Notes: generated by a model from the letters alone, not told the origin. 21,569 nucleotides of DNA from UBA1737 sp964474685 (GCA_964474685.1 CAYYTE010000019.1:1-21569), one strand, 5' to 3'. Shown: positions 7,286 through 15,593, counted from the stretch's first letter. Program-made: numbers and translations.

Positions 7286-8551
7286 ATGAATAAGGATGTT
7301 AAAATTATTAGAAGGGTAATAAATAATCAAGAAATCTATATCTATAACAGTAAAAAGTATAAAACAATTTATACGTCTATTAATTTTTATATTCCGTTTA
7401 ATAAAGATTATATAGCTCCTTTATGTTTGCTAAGTAGATTGATGGGAAAAACTACAGTAACTTATCGAACGGAACAATCTTTAAAGAATAAGTTACAAGA
7501 ATGTTATGATTCTTCAATGTTTGGTTTACTAAGAAAACAAGGAGATACGATTGTTTTTTCTTTCTTTTTAAGTTGTATTAACCCGATATATTTAATGGAT
7601 AGTAGTAATTTATATGAAGAGGTTACGGATTTATTTTCAGAAGCTTTTATGAAGTTTAAGGTATATCCTGAGGCATTTGATAAAGAGAAGAGATTGCTAA
7701 TATTGGCTCTTGATAATATGATGAATGATAAATATTCTTATGCTATGAATCATTTCATGAAGATTATGTTTGAAAATGAAGATGACAGTTATAGTATGTA
7801 TGGGGAAAAAGAGGATATTTTAAATTTAACAATAGATGATGTTACTTCTATGTATAATATGTTATTTAATGAGGCCCATTCTTTATTTGTTAGTGGGGAT
7901 ATAACATCTAATGAAGAAAATATCATTACTCGTAAGTTTTGTTTAAATAGTGTTTCGAATGATTCTTTATCTTTTGTTACAAATAGTACTAAGAAAGTAG
8001 TAGCACCTAAAGTTATTAAAGAAGATATTGCGACAACACAATCAATTGTTGTAATGGGGTTTCGTACGAAATATCGTATTTATAAGAAAAACATTCAAAC
8101 AATGCAATTATTTCAACAAATGTTAGGAGGAGCTTTCTCGTCTTCTTTACCACAAATTGTTCGAGAAAATGCAGGACTTGCGTATTCAGTATCTTCCTCT
8201 TTTGATAACAGAAATGGAGTACTGCTAATTGTTGCTTCAATTTCTAAAGAAAATTATGAGAAATACATAGATTTAGTAGAAAAAATTCTTCAATCCTATA
8301 AAGATGGTATTGTGGATGATGAGTTATTCTTTAGGTCTAAGGAACAAATTAAAGCAGATATTTTACAATCGGTAGATAATCCTTTGTTAGGATATTATCA
8401 AATGGTTGCTAAGGTTTCCGGTCATACTCCGAAAAGTACACAAGAATTAATTCATAAATATGAAATTGTTCAAAAAGAAGAGATTCAAGTAGTAGCGAAA
8501 GCTTGTGTATTAGATACTACCTATTATTTAAAAGGTGATAAAGATGAGTAA
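7286..8551 (+). CDS. M16-family peptidase-like protein without the zinc motif (YmfF-like)
   Basis: A 421-residue protein of the M16 (pitrilysin/processing peptidase) superfamily, recognised by the late-domain block NAGLAYSVSSSF and by its pairing with an active M16 gene. The region where HxxEH should lie carries LLSRLMGKT and no zinc ligands, so it should be catalytically inactive. In Bacillus the YmfF/YmfH pair has the same arrangement, and M16 enzymes often work as active/inactive heterodimers. The start at 7286 has a GGAGG site 4 nt upstream. The stop overlaps the next start by 8 nt, supporting translational coupling. The substrate is unknown; homologues are annotated as insulinase-family proteins. 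Confidence 0.85.
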   Translation: MNKDVKIIRRVINNQEIYIYNSKKYKTIYTSINFYIPFNKDYIAPLCLLSRLMGKTTVTYRTEQSLKNKLQECYDSSMFGLLRKQGDTIVFSFFLSCINPIYLMDSSNLYEEVTDLFSEAFMKFKVYPEAFDKEKRLLILALDNMMNDKYSYAMNHFMKIMFENEDDSYSMYGEKEDILNLTIDDVTSMYNMLFNEAHSLFVSGDITSNEENIITRKFCLNSVSNDSLSFVTNSTKKVVAPKVIKEDIATTQSIVVMGFRTKYRIYKKNIQTMQLFQQMLGGAFSSSLPQIVRENAGLAYSVSSSFDNRNGVLLIVASISKENYEKYIDLVEKILQSYKDGIVDDELFFRSKEQIKADILQSVDNPLLGYYQMVAKVSGHTPKSTQELIHKYEIVQKEEIQVVAKACVLDTTYYLKGDKDE

Positions 8552-9863
8552 GTTAAAACATTATAAAGATAGTTTTTATAAAGAAGAGTATTACGAAGAA
8601 ACATTTGATAATGGGTTAACTGTAATTTATTATCCGAAAAATGAATTTGCAACTACTTTGGGGATATTGGGAGTGAATTATGGATCAATTGATATTAATT
8701 ATAAAAAACAGGATAAATTCATTTCTACTCCTTTAGGAGTTGCTCATTTTCTTGAACATAAGATGTTTGAAATATCACCTACCATTGATGCTTCTACTTT
8801 ATTTAGCAATTGGGGAGTAGACTCGAATGCTTTTACTACTTATTATCATACCGCATACTATTTCTCTAGTGTTACGCACGTGGTGGATTCATTAAAGTTA
8901 CTTTTACAATTTGTTTTAAACCATAATTTTGAATCTTGTAGTGAAACGATTCACTCTATTGAAAAAGAAAAAGGGATAATTACGGAAGAATTAAAGATGT
9001 ATATTGATGATGAACAAAGTGCGATGCATTTGGGTCTGTTAAAAGCAATCTATAAAACGAATCCGGTATCCTTTGAAATTGGTGGAACGGTTTCATCTAT
9101 TAAAAAGATTAACCTAGATGTTTTAAATGAATGTTATCATTCATTTTATAAGCCTAAGAATATGGTACTTGTTTTGATTGGTAAAATGAATCGAAGTGAA
9201 TTGCATAATGTGATTGAAAAAGAACTATCAAATATGGAGTTTGAAAAAGATGAATTCATTTTTCAAAGAGCACCTTTGGATAATGGAATTAGTACTTCTT
9301 GTGTAACGAAAGAATATATGGAGGTAGCAACACCTATGGTGGGTATTGCTTTACCTTTTCCTATATGCAAAGAATCAAGTCTTAAAAGGCTTGAAATACA
9401 ATTTGCTTTGGATATCATTTCAGATATTTTCTTTGATAAAGCAAGTGATAATTACAACTATCTAATCAAAGATAAATGGATTGACTATAGTTTTGATTAT
9501 GGTATTTATTATGAAATGACCTATGGGTTGATTTCACTTCAGTCCAATACAAATCGTGTGGATGAAACACTTGAGGAATTTAAGAAATGCTTGTATAATA
9601 TTTCATTGACTGAAGTGAAGGAAGCAACCTTTTTAAAATATAAGAAAATCCAATTAGCAAGAACACTTCGTAAATTAAGTGATTTAGAGTATGTTGCGAA
9701 TTTAATGATTGAATTAAAACTTGTAGGAGTTAATTTATTTGATTATTTAAAGTTACTACAAGATTTAAGTCTTGAAAATATCAAAGAATGTCAAAAGTTA
9801 TTTTGTAATAAAGCTTATGGAATTCATATTATTTTGCCAAATAAAGAAAAAGGTAAAAATTAA
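8544..9863 (+). CDS. zinc-dependent M16-family peptidase (YmfH-like)
   Basis: A 439-residue M16 protease with the inverted zinc motif intact: H68-F-L-E71-H72 in GVAHFLEHKMFE. The downstream glutamate lies in GIITEEL (E148/E149), about 76 residues later as the family requires. There is no signal peptide, so it probably acts in the cytoplasm. The ATG at 8544 is preferred to the in-frame GTG at 8535 because AAAGGTG lies at 8531-8537, 6 nt before it. It overlaps the preceding inactive partner by 8 nt, and the two probably form a complex. It is followed by a strong terminator. Confidence 0.9.
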   Translation: MSKLKHYKDSFYKEEYYEETFDNGLTVIYYPKNEFATTLGILGVNYGSIDINYKKQDKFISTPLGVAHFLEHKMFEISPTIDASTLFSNWGVDSNAFTTYYHTAYYFSSVTHVVDSLKLLLQFVLNHNFESCSETIHSIEKEKGIITEELKMYIDDEQSAMHLGLLKAIYKTNPVSFEIGGTVSSIKKINLDVLNECYHSFYKPKNMVLVLIGKMNRSELHNVIEKELSNMEFEKDEFIFQRAPLDNGISTSCVTKEYMEVATPMVGIALPFPICKESSLKRLEIQFALDIISDIFFDKASDNYNYLIKDKWIDYSFDYGIYYEMTYGLISLQSNTNRVDETLEEFKKCLYNISLTEVKEATFLKYKKIQLARTLRKLSDLEYVANLMIELKLVGVNLFDYLKLLQDLSLENIKECQKLFCNKAYGIHIILPNKEKGKN

Positions 9864-9891
9864 TAAATTTTACTATTTTAATAAATCCGAT

Positions 9892-9921
9892 GAAAACGAC
9901 AATTTATTGTCGTTTTCTTTT
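9892..9921 (+). terminator. rho-independent terminator of the M16 pair
   Basis: A perfect 11-bp stem GAAAACGACAA/TTGTCGTTTTC (9892-9902 with 9907-9917) with loop TTTA, followed by a T-rich tract. It lies 28 nt after the M16 stop. Confidence 0.88.
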
Positions 9922-9984
9922 ATTTATTTAATTTATTTTAACAATTAATCGATAATTTCATATTTTTAGAGGTATTTTTGAAGT

Positions 9985-10013
9985 TTTACTTTTTAATATT
10001 TGTTTGATATACT
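9985..10013 (+). promoter_or_regulatory. promoter of the ssb-like gene
   Basis: A TTTACT -35-like box (9985-9990), a 17-nt spacer and TATACT (10008-10013), preceded by TG one base upstream as an extended -10 (TTTGATATACT). It lies 46 nt before the ATG at 10060. Confidence 0.55.
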
Positions 10014-10059
10014 TTATATGCACTTATTTAATATAGAAAGTGCAGAAGGATGGGAGTAT

Positions 10060-10473
10060 ATGATAAATACTTTAGTAATTGTGGGGCGTATTGCGCAGGA
10101 CCCCGTATTGAAACAAATTGAAGTTGGAACTAGAGTTTCAAGAATTGTTCTTGCGGTGTCAAGAAGTTTTAAAAACATGAAAGGAGAGTATGAGACGGAT
10201 TTTATTCCAGTTGTATTATGGGATGCACTTGCTGAAAGCACTTGTCAATATTGCAAAAAAGGGGATATTGTCGGTGTGAGAGGAAGAATTCAAGTTCGTA
10301 AAAACGAAGTGAATGTGGCTAAGGGCGACGAGGTTGTAAAGCAAAAGTTTAACCAAATTGAAGCTGTTGCGGAGCGAGTGATCTTTATACATTCTGGGCA
10401 TAAAAAAGATAAGTTCGAAAATCAAGTAGAAAATGATGATGTAGATGAAGATGTAGAAGCAAGTGAAGAATAG
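10060..10473 (+). CDS. single-stranded DNA-binding protein (OB fold), atypical tail
   Basis: A 137-residue SSB-family protein. The OB fold spans about 1-112, with the family segments MINTLVIVGRI, RIVLAVSRSFKN, the VVLWDALAES strand/helix and KGDIVGVRGRIQVR. It would bind single-stranded DNA during replication, repair or recombination. An in-frame TTG at 10000 gives a 20-residue extension unlike SSB; the ATG at 10060 follows AAGGATGGGAG and fits the family start. The acidic C-terminal region (120-137) ends in DVEASEE and lacks the aromatic DDIPF-type tip that docks partner proteins. The gene is monocistronic and not linked here to rpsF/rpsR, so it may be a secondary SSB paralogue. Confidence 0.88.
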   Translation: MINTLVIVGRIAQDPVLKQIEVGTRVSRIVLAVSRSFKNMKGEYETDFIPVVLWDALAESTCQYCKKGDIVGVRGRIQVRKNEVNVAKGDEVVKQKFNQIEAVAERVIFIHSGHKKDKFENQVENDDVDEDVEASEE

Positions 10474-10480
10474 ATAATTT

Positions 10481-10516
10481 AAAACCAATTCATAGATTTG
10501 TATGAATTGGTTTTTT
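10481..10516 (+). terminator. rho-independent terminator after the ssb-like gene
   Basis: A 14-bp perfect stem AAAACCAATTCATA/TATGAATTGGTTTT with a 6-nt loop GATTTG, continuing into T residues. It lies 8 nt after the stop codon. Confidence 0.88.
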
Positions 10517-10530
10517 AATTTGTCTTTTAC

Positions 10531-10559
10531 TTTAAAAAAACTTTAAAAAAGTGTAAAAT
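10531..10559 (+). promoter_or_regulatory. possible promoter of the thyA operon
   Basis: TTTAAA (10531-10536), 17 nt, TAAAAT (10554-10559), 18 nt before the thyA ATG. Both boxes are imperfect. It lies between a terminator and a perfect AGGAGG ribosome site (10566-10571), so a promoter is expected here. Confidence 0.4.
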
Positions 10560-10577
10560 ATAGGTAGGAGGCAGTAT

Positions 10578-11456
10578 ATGAAACAATATTTAGATTTATG
10601 TAGAACAGTATTAGAAAAAGGACATAAAAAGACCGATCGGACAAATACAGGGACAATATCTTATTTTGGTTATCAGATGCGATTTGATTTAAATGAAGGC
10701 TTTCCTTTATTAACTACTAAGAAGGTTCATTTAAAATCAATTATTCATGAATTGTTATGGTTTATTAAAGGGGATACGAACATTAAGTATTTAGTAGACA
10801 ATGATGTGAAGATTTGGAATGAATGGCCTTATAAAACGTATCAACAAAGTAGTGATTACCAAAATGAGACTTTAGATGAGTTTGTTTTGAAAATTAAAAA
10901 TGATAGTGAGTTTGCCAAGTTATATGGAGATTTAGGACCTGTATATGGGAAACAATGGCGTCATTTTGGAATTGGCGAATATGAAGTAGATCAATTAAAA
11001 AATGTCATTGAAGCAATTCGTAAGACACCGGATTCTAGAAGGCTGATTGTTTGTAGTTGGAATCCTTTACAAAATGATTTAATGGAGTTACCTCCTTGTC
11101 ATTCTTTGTTTCAATTTTATGTAAATGATAATAAATTATCTTGTCAATTATATCAAAGAAGTGGAGATGTATTTTTAGGAGTTCCTTTTAATATTGCAAG
11201 TTATGCCCTACTTACAATGATGGTTGCAAAAGTATGTAATTTAGAGTTAGGTGATTTTGTTCATACGATTGGGGATTGTCATATTTATTTGAATCATTTA
11301 GATCAAATTAATTTACAATTAACAAGAACACCAAGACCCCTTCCAAAAATGATTATTAAAAGGGATACAGCAAATATTGAAGATTTTACTTTTGATGATT
11401 TTGAATTAGAAGGTTATAATCCTTATCCAGGTATTAAGGGTAAGGTGGCTGTTTAA
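10578..11456 (+). CDS. thyA: thymidylate synthase
   Basis: A 292-residue ThyA that methylates dUMP to dTMP, using 5,10-methylene-THF as methyl donor and reductant and releasing dihydrofolate. The catalytic cysteine is C174 in ELPPCHSLFQFYV. The phosphate-binding arginine segment RRLIVCSWNP precedes it, and the QRSGDVFLGVPFNIASYALL and HIYLNHLDQ blocks follow. It is about 30 residues longer than the E. coli enzyme because of an insertion at about 85-115, as in lactobacilli and staphylococci. A perfect AGGAGG lies 6 nt upstream. The stop overlaps the DHFR ATG by 1 nt, coupling production of dihydrofolate to its recycling. Confidence 0.98.
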   Translation: MKQYLDLCRTVLEKGHKKTDRTNTGTISYFGYQMRFDLNEGFPLLTTKKVHLKSIIHELLWFIKGDTNIKYLVDNDVKIWNEWPYKTYQQSSDYQNETLDEFVLKIKNDSEFAKLYGDLGPVYGKQWRHFGIGEYEVDQLKNVIEAIRKTPDSRRLIVCSWNPLQNDLMELPPCHSLFQFYVNDNKLSCQLYQRSGDVFLGVPFNIASYALLTMMVAKVCNLELGDFVHTIGDCHIYLNHLDQINLQLTRTPRPLPKMIIKRDTANIEDFTFDDFELEGYNPYPGIKGKVAV

Positions 11457-11950
11457 TGTTTGCAATTATTGTTGCTATGGATGAGAATCACTTAATTGGT
11501 AAGGGGAATGAACTTCCTTGGCACTATAAAGAGGATATGGTGTATTTTAAAGAGACTACTTTAAACCATTCTATTTTGATGGGTTATAACACATATCTTT
11601 CAATTCTTCCTAGAAATCCACATATGTTAAAGAACAGAACAAATTTAGTTCTTACAAGTCATAAAGACCTTGTAAAAGAAGCGATAAAAATAGATTCCTT
11701 GGATGATTTTATAACTTTGAATAAGGATTCATCAAACCTTATATTTATCATTGGGGGAAGACGTATTTATGAGACGTTACTTCCTTATTGTAAGTATTTA
11801 TATATAACTAAGATTCGTAAGAATTATACGGGAGACGTGTATTTTCCTAAATTTAATGAAGAGGATTATCATATTGTAAAAGAAGTAAATTGTAGTACAA
11901 ATTGTGATTTATCTTTTATAATATATGAAAGGAATCAAAATGTTTTTTAG
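11456..11950 (+). CDS. folA: dihydrofolate reductase
   Basis: A 164-residue DHFR that reduces dihydrofolate to THF with NADPH. The NELPWHYKED segment carries the catalytic acid D27. R61 aligns with the folate alpha-carboxylate arginine, IIGGRRIYETLLPY holds the NADPH glycine pair (100-101), and YITKI is the late strand. The cofactor-phosphate motif, usually MGRxT, reads MGYNT (42-46), so the usual arginine is tyrosine. The start overlaps the thyA stop (TAATG). The end overlaps the acyltransferase gene by 11 nt. The family identity is secure. The Y44 change may alter NADPH affinity, and antifolate sensitivity cannot be judged from sequence alone. Confidence 0.95.
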   Translation: MFAIIVAMDENHLIGKGNELPWHYKEDMVYFKETTLNHSILMGYNTYLSILPRNPHMLKNRTNLVLTSHKDLVKEAIKIDSLDDFITLNKDSSNLIFIIGGRRIYETLLPYCKYLYITKIRKNYTGDVYFPKFNEEDYHIVKEVNCSTNCDLSFIIYERNQNVF

Positions 11951-12878
11951 TATCTTATCGATTGTATTAACCTTTGGTGGTATTATCGCTTGTGTGGGAC
12001 TTTGCATTTTTAATCAAGTGGTATGGTATTTAACTGTTATCTATTCTATTCTTACATTTATTGTAGGACTCGGGATTAGTTTTGGAGCAATGTGTTTTAC
12101 AACAAGAATATTAGGCTTAAAGTATTTAAAAACGGAAGATTTCTTTGATAAAAAAAGAAGAAGATTAATTGTCGATGTTGCTTTCTTTTTATGCTTTTGG
12201 ATGAATGCTCATGCAAAAGTGGAGAACTTAGATAAAGTTCCAAAAGATACACCATTCGTTATTTATGTAAATCATCAAGCTTTTGTTGATATGTTTTTAT
12301 TAATATGGACCTTTCGAAAATATCCTTTTGCTTTTGTATACAAAGAAGAATTAGAGAAAAGTTATTTAGTTGGTCCGATTGTAAAAGCATTAGGAGGAGA
12401 GTCGTTAGACCGTAGTAATGATAGACACGCTTTAGAAAGTATTTTAAATGTTATAAAAAAGATTAAAAATGGTCTTCCTTTCCTCATCTACCCGGAGGGT
12501 AGAAGAAGCAAGGGTATGCTTTTAGGTAAATATAAACCCGGCGCTTTTAAAGTAGTACAAAAAAGTAAGGTTCCTTTGGTAATTGTTACTTTGGATGGTT
12601 TATATAAAAATACTAGGGATATTCCTTTTGTATTAACACCTGCAGTTATAAGTATTACCGATGTTATAGAACCAATTACATATTCAACAATGAATAGTGT
12701 AGAATTATGTGAAATGGTAGAGAGTAAAACGTATCTAGATATGGAGAGATTGAGAAAACAGTATTGGTTTTTGAAACCATCTAAACAAGATATAAAAAGA
12801 GCAAAAAAAGAATTAGTAGAGAATTTGGATCATCTTGAATTCTATAATGGAGAAATGAATAATAATAAAGGAGAATAA
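11940..12878 (+). CDS. 1-acyl-sn-glycerol-3-phosphate acyltransferase (PlsC family)
   Basis: A 312-residue membrane acyltransferase that would convert lysophosphatidic acid to phosphatidic acid in phospholipid synthesis. Two hydrophobic N-terminal segments lie at about 2-24 and 28-52. The catalytic NHx4D motif is N111-H112...D117 in VNHQAFVDMFLL. The glycerophosphate-binding motif is YPEGRRSKG (184-192, usually FPEGTRS), followed by VPLVIVTLDG. The ATG at 11940, with AAAGGA 6 nt upstream, is preferred to the ATG at 11925, which lacks a site. It overlaps folA by 11 nt and is 7 nt before pdp. Its presence in a thymidylate/nucleoside operon has no obvious metabolic logic. Confidence 0.9.
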   Translation: MFFSILSIVLTFGGIIACVGLCIFNQVVWYLTVIYSILTFIVGLGISFGAMCFTTRILGLKYLKTEDFFDKKRRRLIVDVAFFLCFWMNAHAKVENLDKVPKDTPFVIYVNHQAFVDMFLLIWTFRKYPFAFVYKEELEKSYLVGPIVKALGGESLDRSNDRHALESILNVIKKIKNGLPFLIYPEGRRSKGMLLGKYKPGAFKVVQKSKVPLVIVTLDGLYKNTRDIPFVLTPAVISITDVIEPITYSTMNSVELCEMVESKTYLDMERLRKQYWFLKPSKQDIKRAKKELVENLDHLEFYNGEMNNNKGE

Positions 12879-12885
12879 TAAATTT

Positions 12886-14196
12886 ATGCGAATGGTTGAT
12901 TTAATCATTAAAAAAAGAGATGGAGGAGTATTAACTGATTCTGAGATTAATTATATAATTGAAGGATATGTGAATCATACAATTCCCGATTACCAAGTAA
13001 GTGCTTTATTAATGGCGATTTACTTTAAAGGATTAAATAATCACGAGATTAATGCATTAACAAGTGCGATGCTTCACAGTGGGGAAGTAATTGATCTATC
13101 GAGTATTCCAGGGATAAAAGTAGATAAACATTCAACAGGTGGTGTGGGAGATAAGACAAGCCTTGTTGTTGCGCCTTTAGCCGCAAGTTTTGGTATTAAA
13201 ATGGCGAAGATGAGTGGTAGAGGATTAGGTCATACTGGTGGTACTTTAGATAAAATTGAGTCCATACCAGGCTGTACAGTTGATGAAACAAGTGAGAGAT
13301 TTTTTGAACAAGTAAAAGATATTGGCCTTGCGATTATTGGGCAAACAAAAAACATCACTCCAGCTGATAAACTCTTATATGCACTTCGTGATGTTACAGG
13401 AACTGTTGAACAAGTTGGTTTAATTGCTTCAAGTATTATGTCAAAGAAACTTGCAAGTGGTGCGGACCATATTGTACTGGATGTAAAAGTTGGAAAAGGT
13501 GCTTTTATGAAGGACATAAAAAGCGCAGAAATACTAGCTAAGACAATGGTACAAATAGGGAGTGATTTTAAAAAGGATACCGTTGCTACTCTTACTTCTA
13601 TGGAACAACCACTTGGTAGAGCAATTGGAAATTCACTGGAAGTGATTGAAGCAATTGAGACCTTAAAAGGAAGAGGACCCAGCGACTTTAATGAACTTTG
13701 TATTACATTAACGAGTGAAATCTTGTTAGTTGCAAAACTTGCGAAAACAGAGGCGGAAGCAAGAAATATGGTTGAATCTCATATCAAGGACGGAAGTGGA
13801 CTTGAAAAGTTAAAAGAAATGATAACTTATCAATCCGGGAATCCTTTGGTGATAAATGATTATTCCTTATTTCCACAAGCTAATGAGTGTATTGAATTAA
13901 CCTATGTTGAAAAAGATACAAGTTATGTGGAATCAATCGATGCTTTAGCCATTGGGGAAGCCGCAATGAAACTGGGTGCAGGAAGAAGTGTAAAAGATGC
14001 AACAATTGATCCGGCTGTGGGTATAGTATTAAATAAGAAAGTCGGGGATAAAGTAGAACAAGGCGAAGTAATTGCTCGTATTTATACAAATGGTAAGAAT
14101 ACAGAAGATGCAATAAAACAAGTTCGAAATGCATACATAATGTCCAAACAAGTTATAGCTCCTCCGAAATTAATACTAGAAACAATAAGAAAATAA
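12886..14196 (+). CDS. pdp: pyrimidine-nucleoside phosphorylase
   Basis: A 436-residue enzyme that phosphorolyses thymidine, deoxyuridine and uridine to base plus (deoxy)ribose-1-phosphate. The N-terminus MRMVDLIIKKRDGG matches Bacillus Pdp and fixes the start despite a 12-nt spacing from AAGGAG. The phosphate-binding loop is KVDKHSTGGVGDKTSLV (78-94). The family signature SGRGLGHTGGTLDKIE starts at S110. A C-terminal domain (about 345-436) with GVVLNKK-type beta segments closes the protein. Size is typical (about 433). It is last in the thyA-folA-plsC-pdp operon and releases thymine from thymidine, opposite in direction to ThyA. Downstream is a strong shared terminator. Confidence 0.96.
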   Translation: MRMVDLIIKKRDGGVLTDSEINYIIEGYVNHTIPDYQVSALLMAIYFKGLNNHEINALTSAMLHSGEVIDLSSIPGIKVDKHSTGGVGDKTSLVVAPLAASFGIKMAKMSGRGLGHTGGTLDKIESIPGCTVDETSERFFEQVKDIGLAIIGQTKNITPADKLLYALRDVTGTVEQVGLIASSIMSKKLASGADHIVLDVKVGKGAFMKDIKSAEILAKTMVQIGSDFKKDTVATLTSMEQPLGRAIGNSLEVIEAIETLKGRGPSDFNELCITLTSEILLVAKLAKTEAEARNMVESHIKDGSGLEKLKEMITYQSGNPLVINDYSLFPQANECIELTYVEKDTSYVESIDALAIGEAAMKLGAGRSVKDATIDPAVGIVLNKKVGDKVEQGEVIARIYTNGKNTEDAIKQVRNAYIMSKQVIAPPKLILETIRK

Positions 14197-14250
14197 AAAA
14201 AGGACCATTCAATAAAAGTACAATTGTACTTTTATTGGTGGTCTTTTTAT
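14197..14250. terminator. bidirectional terminator between pdp and pepT
   Basis: The core is a 26-bp perfect palindrome (14211-14236, AATAAAAGTACAA and its complement). It is flanked by an outer stem GGACCA/TGGTC and by an A tract on the left and a T tract on the right. It terminates converging transcripts in both directions. Confidence 0.88.
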
Positions 14251-14255
14251 TATTT

Positions 14256-15473
14256 TTATTCTGTATAGATGGTTGCAATATTTATTAAAGCATCCACCAT
14301 TTTTAAAGCATCATCACAATCCAAGTATTCATAGATGCCGTGGTAGTTTTCACCACCCGTTCCTAGATTGGGTGTAAGAATACCTGAGAAGCTTAATCTT
14401 GCTCCATCGGTTCCCCCACGGATGGGGTCAAAGTGAGAAGTTATTCCGGTTCTCAGAAGTCCTTTTACCGCATTCTCAAGTACAATTGGATTTTTCATAA
14501 TTTGGTCTTTCATATTGTAGTAACTATCTTTCATTACTAAATCAACTGTTTTTTCTTTATATACTTGATTAATATAATTTTGAATCGATACAAGCATTTC
14601 TTTTTGTTTGTTAAATTCGTTTCTATCGTGATTTCTTACAATGTAGGATAGAGTTGTTTTTTCACAACTTCCCTCCATATGAATCAAATGAAAGAATCCT
14701 TCATAACCTTCTGTTAAAGATGGAACCATGTTCTTTGGTAGCATAGAGTTAATTTCCATTGCGATAAGGGCAGAATTCACCATTTTGTTTTTTGCACTTC
14801 CGGGGTGAATTGTTTTACCATGGATGGTATATGTTGCACTACAGGCATTAAAGTTTTCATATTCAATGGTATCGATATCTCCCCCATCCAAAGTATAAGC
14901 AAGAGAACATCCTTTTTCCTTATAATAGTCAAAATTAAAATGTTCGGTTCCCCTTCCTACTTCCTCATCGGGTGTAAAAGTAATTAGAATATCCGGATGG
15001 GGAATAGTTGAAGCCTTTATTAATTTTTCAATAAAAGAAACGATGATTGCAATTCCCGCTTTGTCATCCGCTCCTAAGAGTGTATTGCCACTGGTTGTAA
15101 TAATTGTATGGTTTAGGGCTTTTTTAAGATTTGGAAAGTCTTGTACTTTCATTACAACATTATTTCCTAATTCAATATCTTTACCATCATAGTTTTCTAT
15201 AACATTTGGTAAAACATCTTTTCCCGAGGTTTCGGTTGCGGTATCCATATGGGCAATAAAGCCAATAGGAGTTCCTGGTTTATTTCCTTTTATAAAGGCA
15301 TAAACATAACCAAATTCATCTGTAAATACCTCTTTTACCCCCATCTCTTGAATTTCTTTTACAAGGTAGGTTGCAAGAAGTTTTTGTTTCATTGTAGATG
15401 GGCTTGTATTACTATCATCCTTTGATTGAGTATCAAAGGCTACATATTTTAAAAATCTTTGTATTAAATCCAT
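14256..15473 (-). CDS. pepT: peptidase T (tripeptide aminopeptidase)
   Basis: A 405-residue M20B metallopeptidase that removes the N-terminal residue of tripeptides in the cytosol. Two-zinc ligands and catalytic residues are all present: H75 and D77 in FIAHMDTA, D136 in LLGADDKAG, E170/E171 in TPDEEVGRG, D196 in TLDGGDI, and the late histidine in GENYHGIYEY. The GGTDGARLSFSG block is typical. The start at 15473 gives the family N-terminus MDLIQRFLKYVAFDTQS with GAGG 7 nt upstream; an upstream in-frame ATG at 15581 would add 36 non-family residues across the promoter. It converges on pdp and diverges from degV. Confidence 0.96.
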   Translation of the reverse strand: MDLIQRFLKYVAFDTQSKDDSNTSPSTMKQKLLATYLVKEIQEMGVKEVFTDEFGYVYAFIKGNKPGTPIGFIAHMDTATETSGKDVLPNVIENYDGKDIELGNNVVMKVQDFPNLKKALNHTIITTSGNTLLGADDKAGIAIIVSFIEKLIKASTIPHPDILITFTPDEEVGRGTEHFNFDYYKEKGCSLAYTLDGGDIDTIEYENFNACSATYTIHGKTIHPGSAKNKMVNSALIAMEINSMLPKNMVPSLTEGYEGFFHLIHMEGSCEKTTLSYIVRNHDRNEFNKQKEMLVSIQNYINQVYKEKTVDLVMKDSYYNMKDQIMKNPIVLENAVKGLLRTGITSHFDPIRGGTDGARLSFSGILTPNLGTGGENYHGIYEYLDCDDALKMVDALINIATIYTE

Positions 15474-15498
15474 AATAATTCCTCTTTTCTTAATATTT

Positions 15499-15507
15499 AT
15501 TATACCA
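15499..15507 (-). promoter_or_regulatory. extended -10 promoter of pepT
   Basis: On the minus strand TGGTATAAT gives a perfect -10 box (15499-15504) with an extended-10 TG. No good -35 box lies 17 nt upstream. It is 26 nt before the pepT start. Confidence 0.55.
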
Positions 15508-15532
15508 TACAAGTATTCTTTTCGCATTTTAA

Positions 15533-15561
15533 TTGATAATTTAATAAAAAAGGTATATAAT
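15533..15561 (+). promoter_or_regulatory. promoter of degV
   Basis: TTGATA (15533-15538) and TATAAT (15556-15561) with a 17-nt spacer. Transcription would start near 15568, leaving a leader of about 70 nt that contains an inverted repeat. Confidence 0.75.
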
Positions 15562-15593
15562 ATTAAAGATAAGAAAATCAATATATGTTTTTT

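Noticed and set aside
7057..7330. Reading frames running through the N block on both strands
   Set aside because: They are artefacts of undetermined bases and the repeat; no product can be read.
13880..14134. Minus-strand frame rich in Leu/His/Tyr inside pdp
   Set aside because: Composition is typical of an antisense shadow of a real gene; no ribosome site or family resemblance.
14211..14236. 26-bp perfect palindrome as an operator or recombination site
   Set aside because: It sits between convergent genes with A and T tracts on the two sides, the standard look of a bidirectional terminator.
15474..15581. Upstream extension of pepT to an ATG at 15581
   Set aside because: It would read through the pepT promoter, lacks a ribosome site, and adds 36 residues absent from the family.
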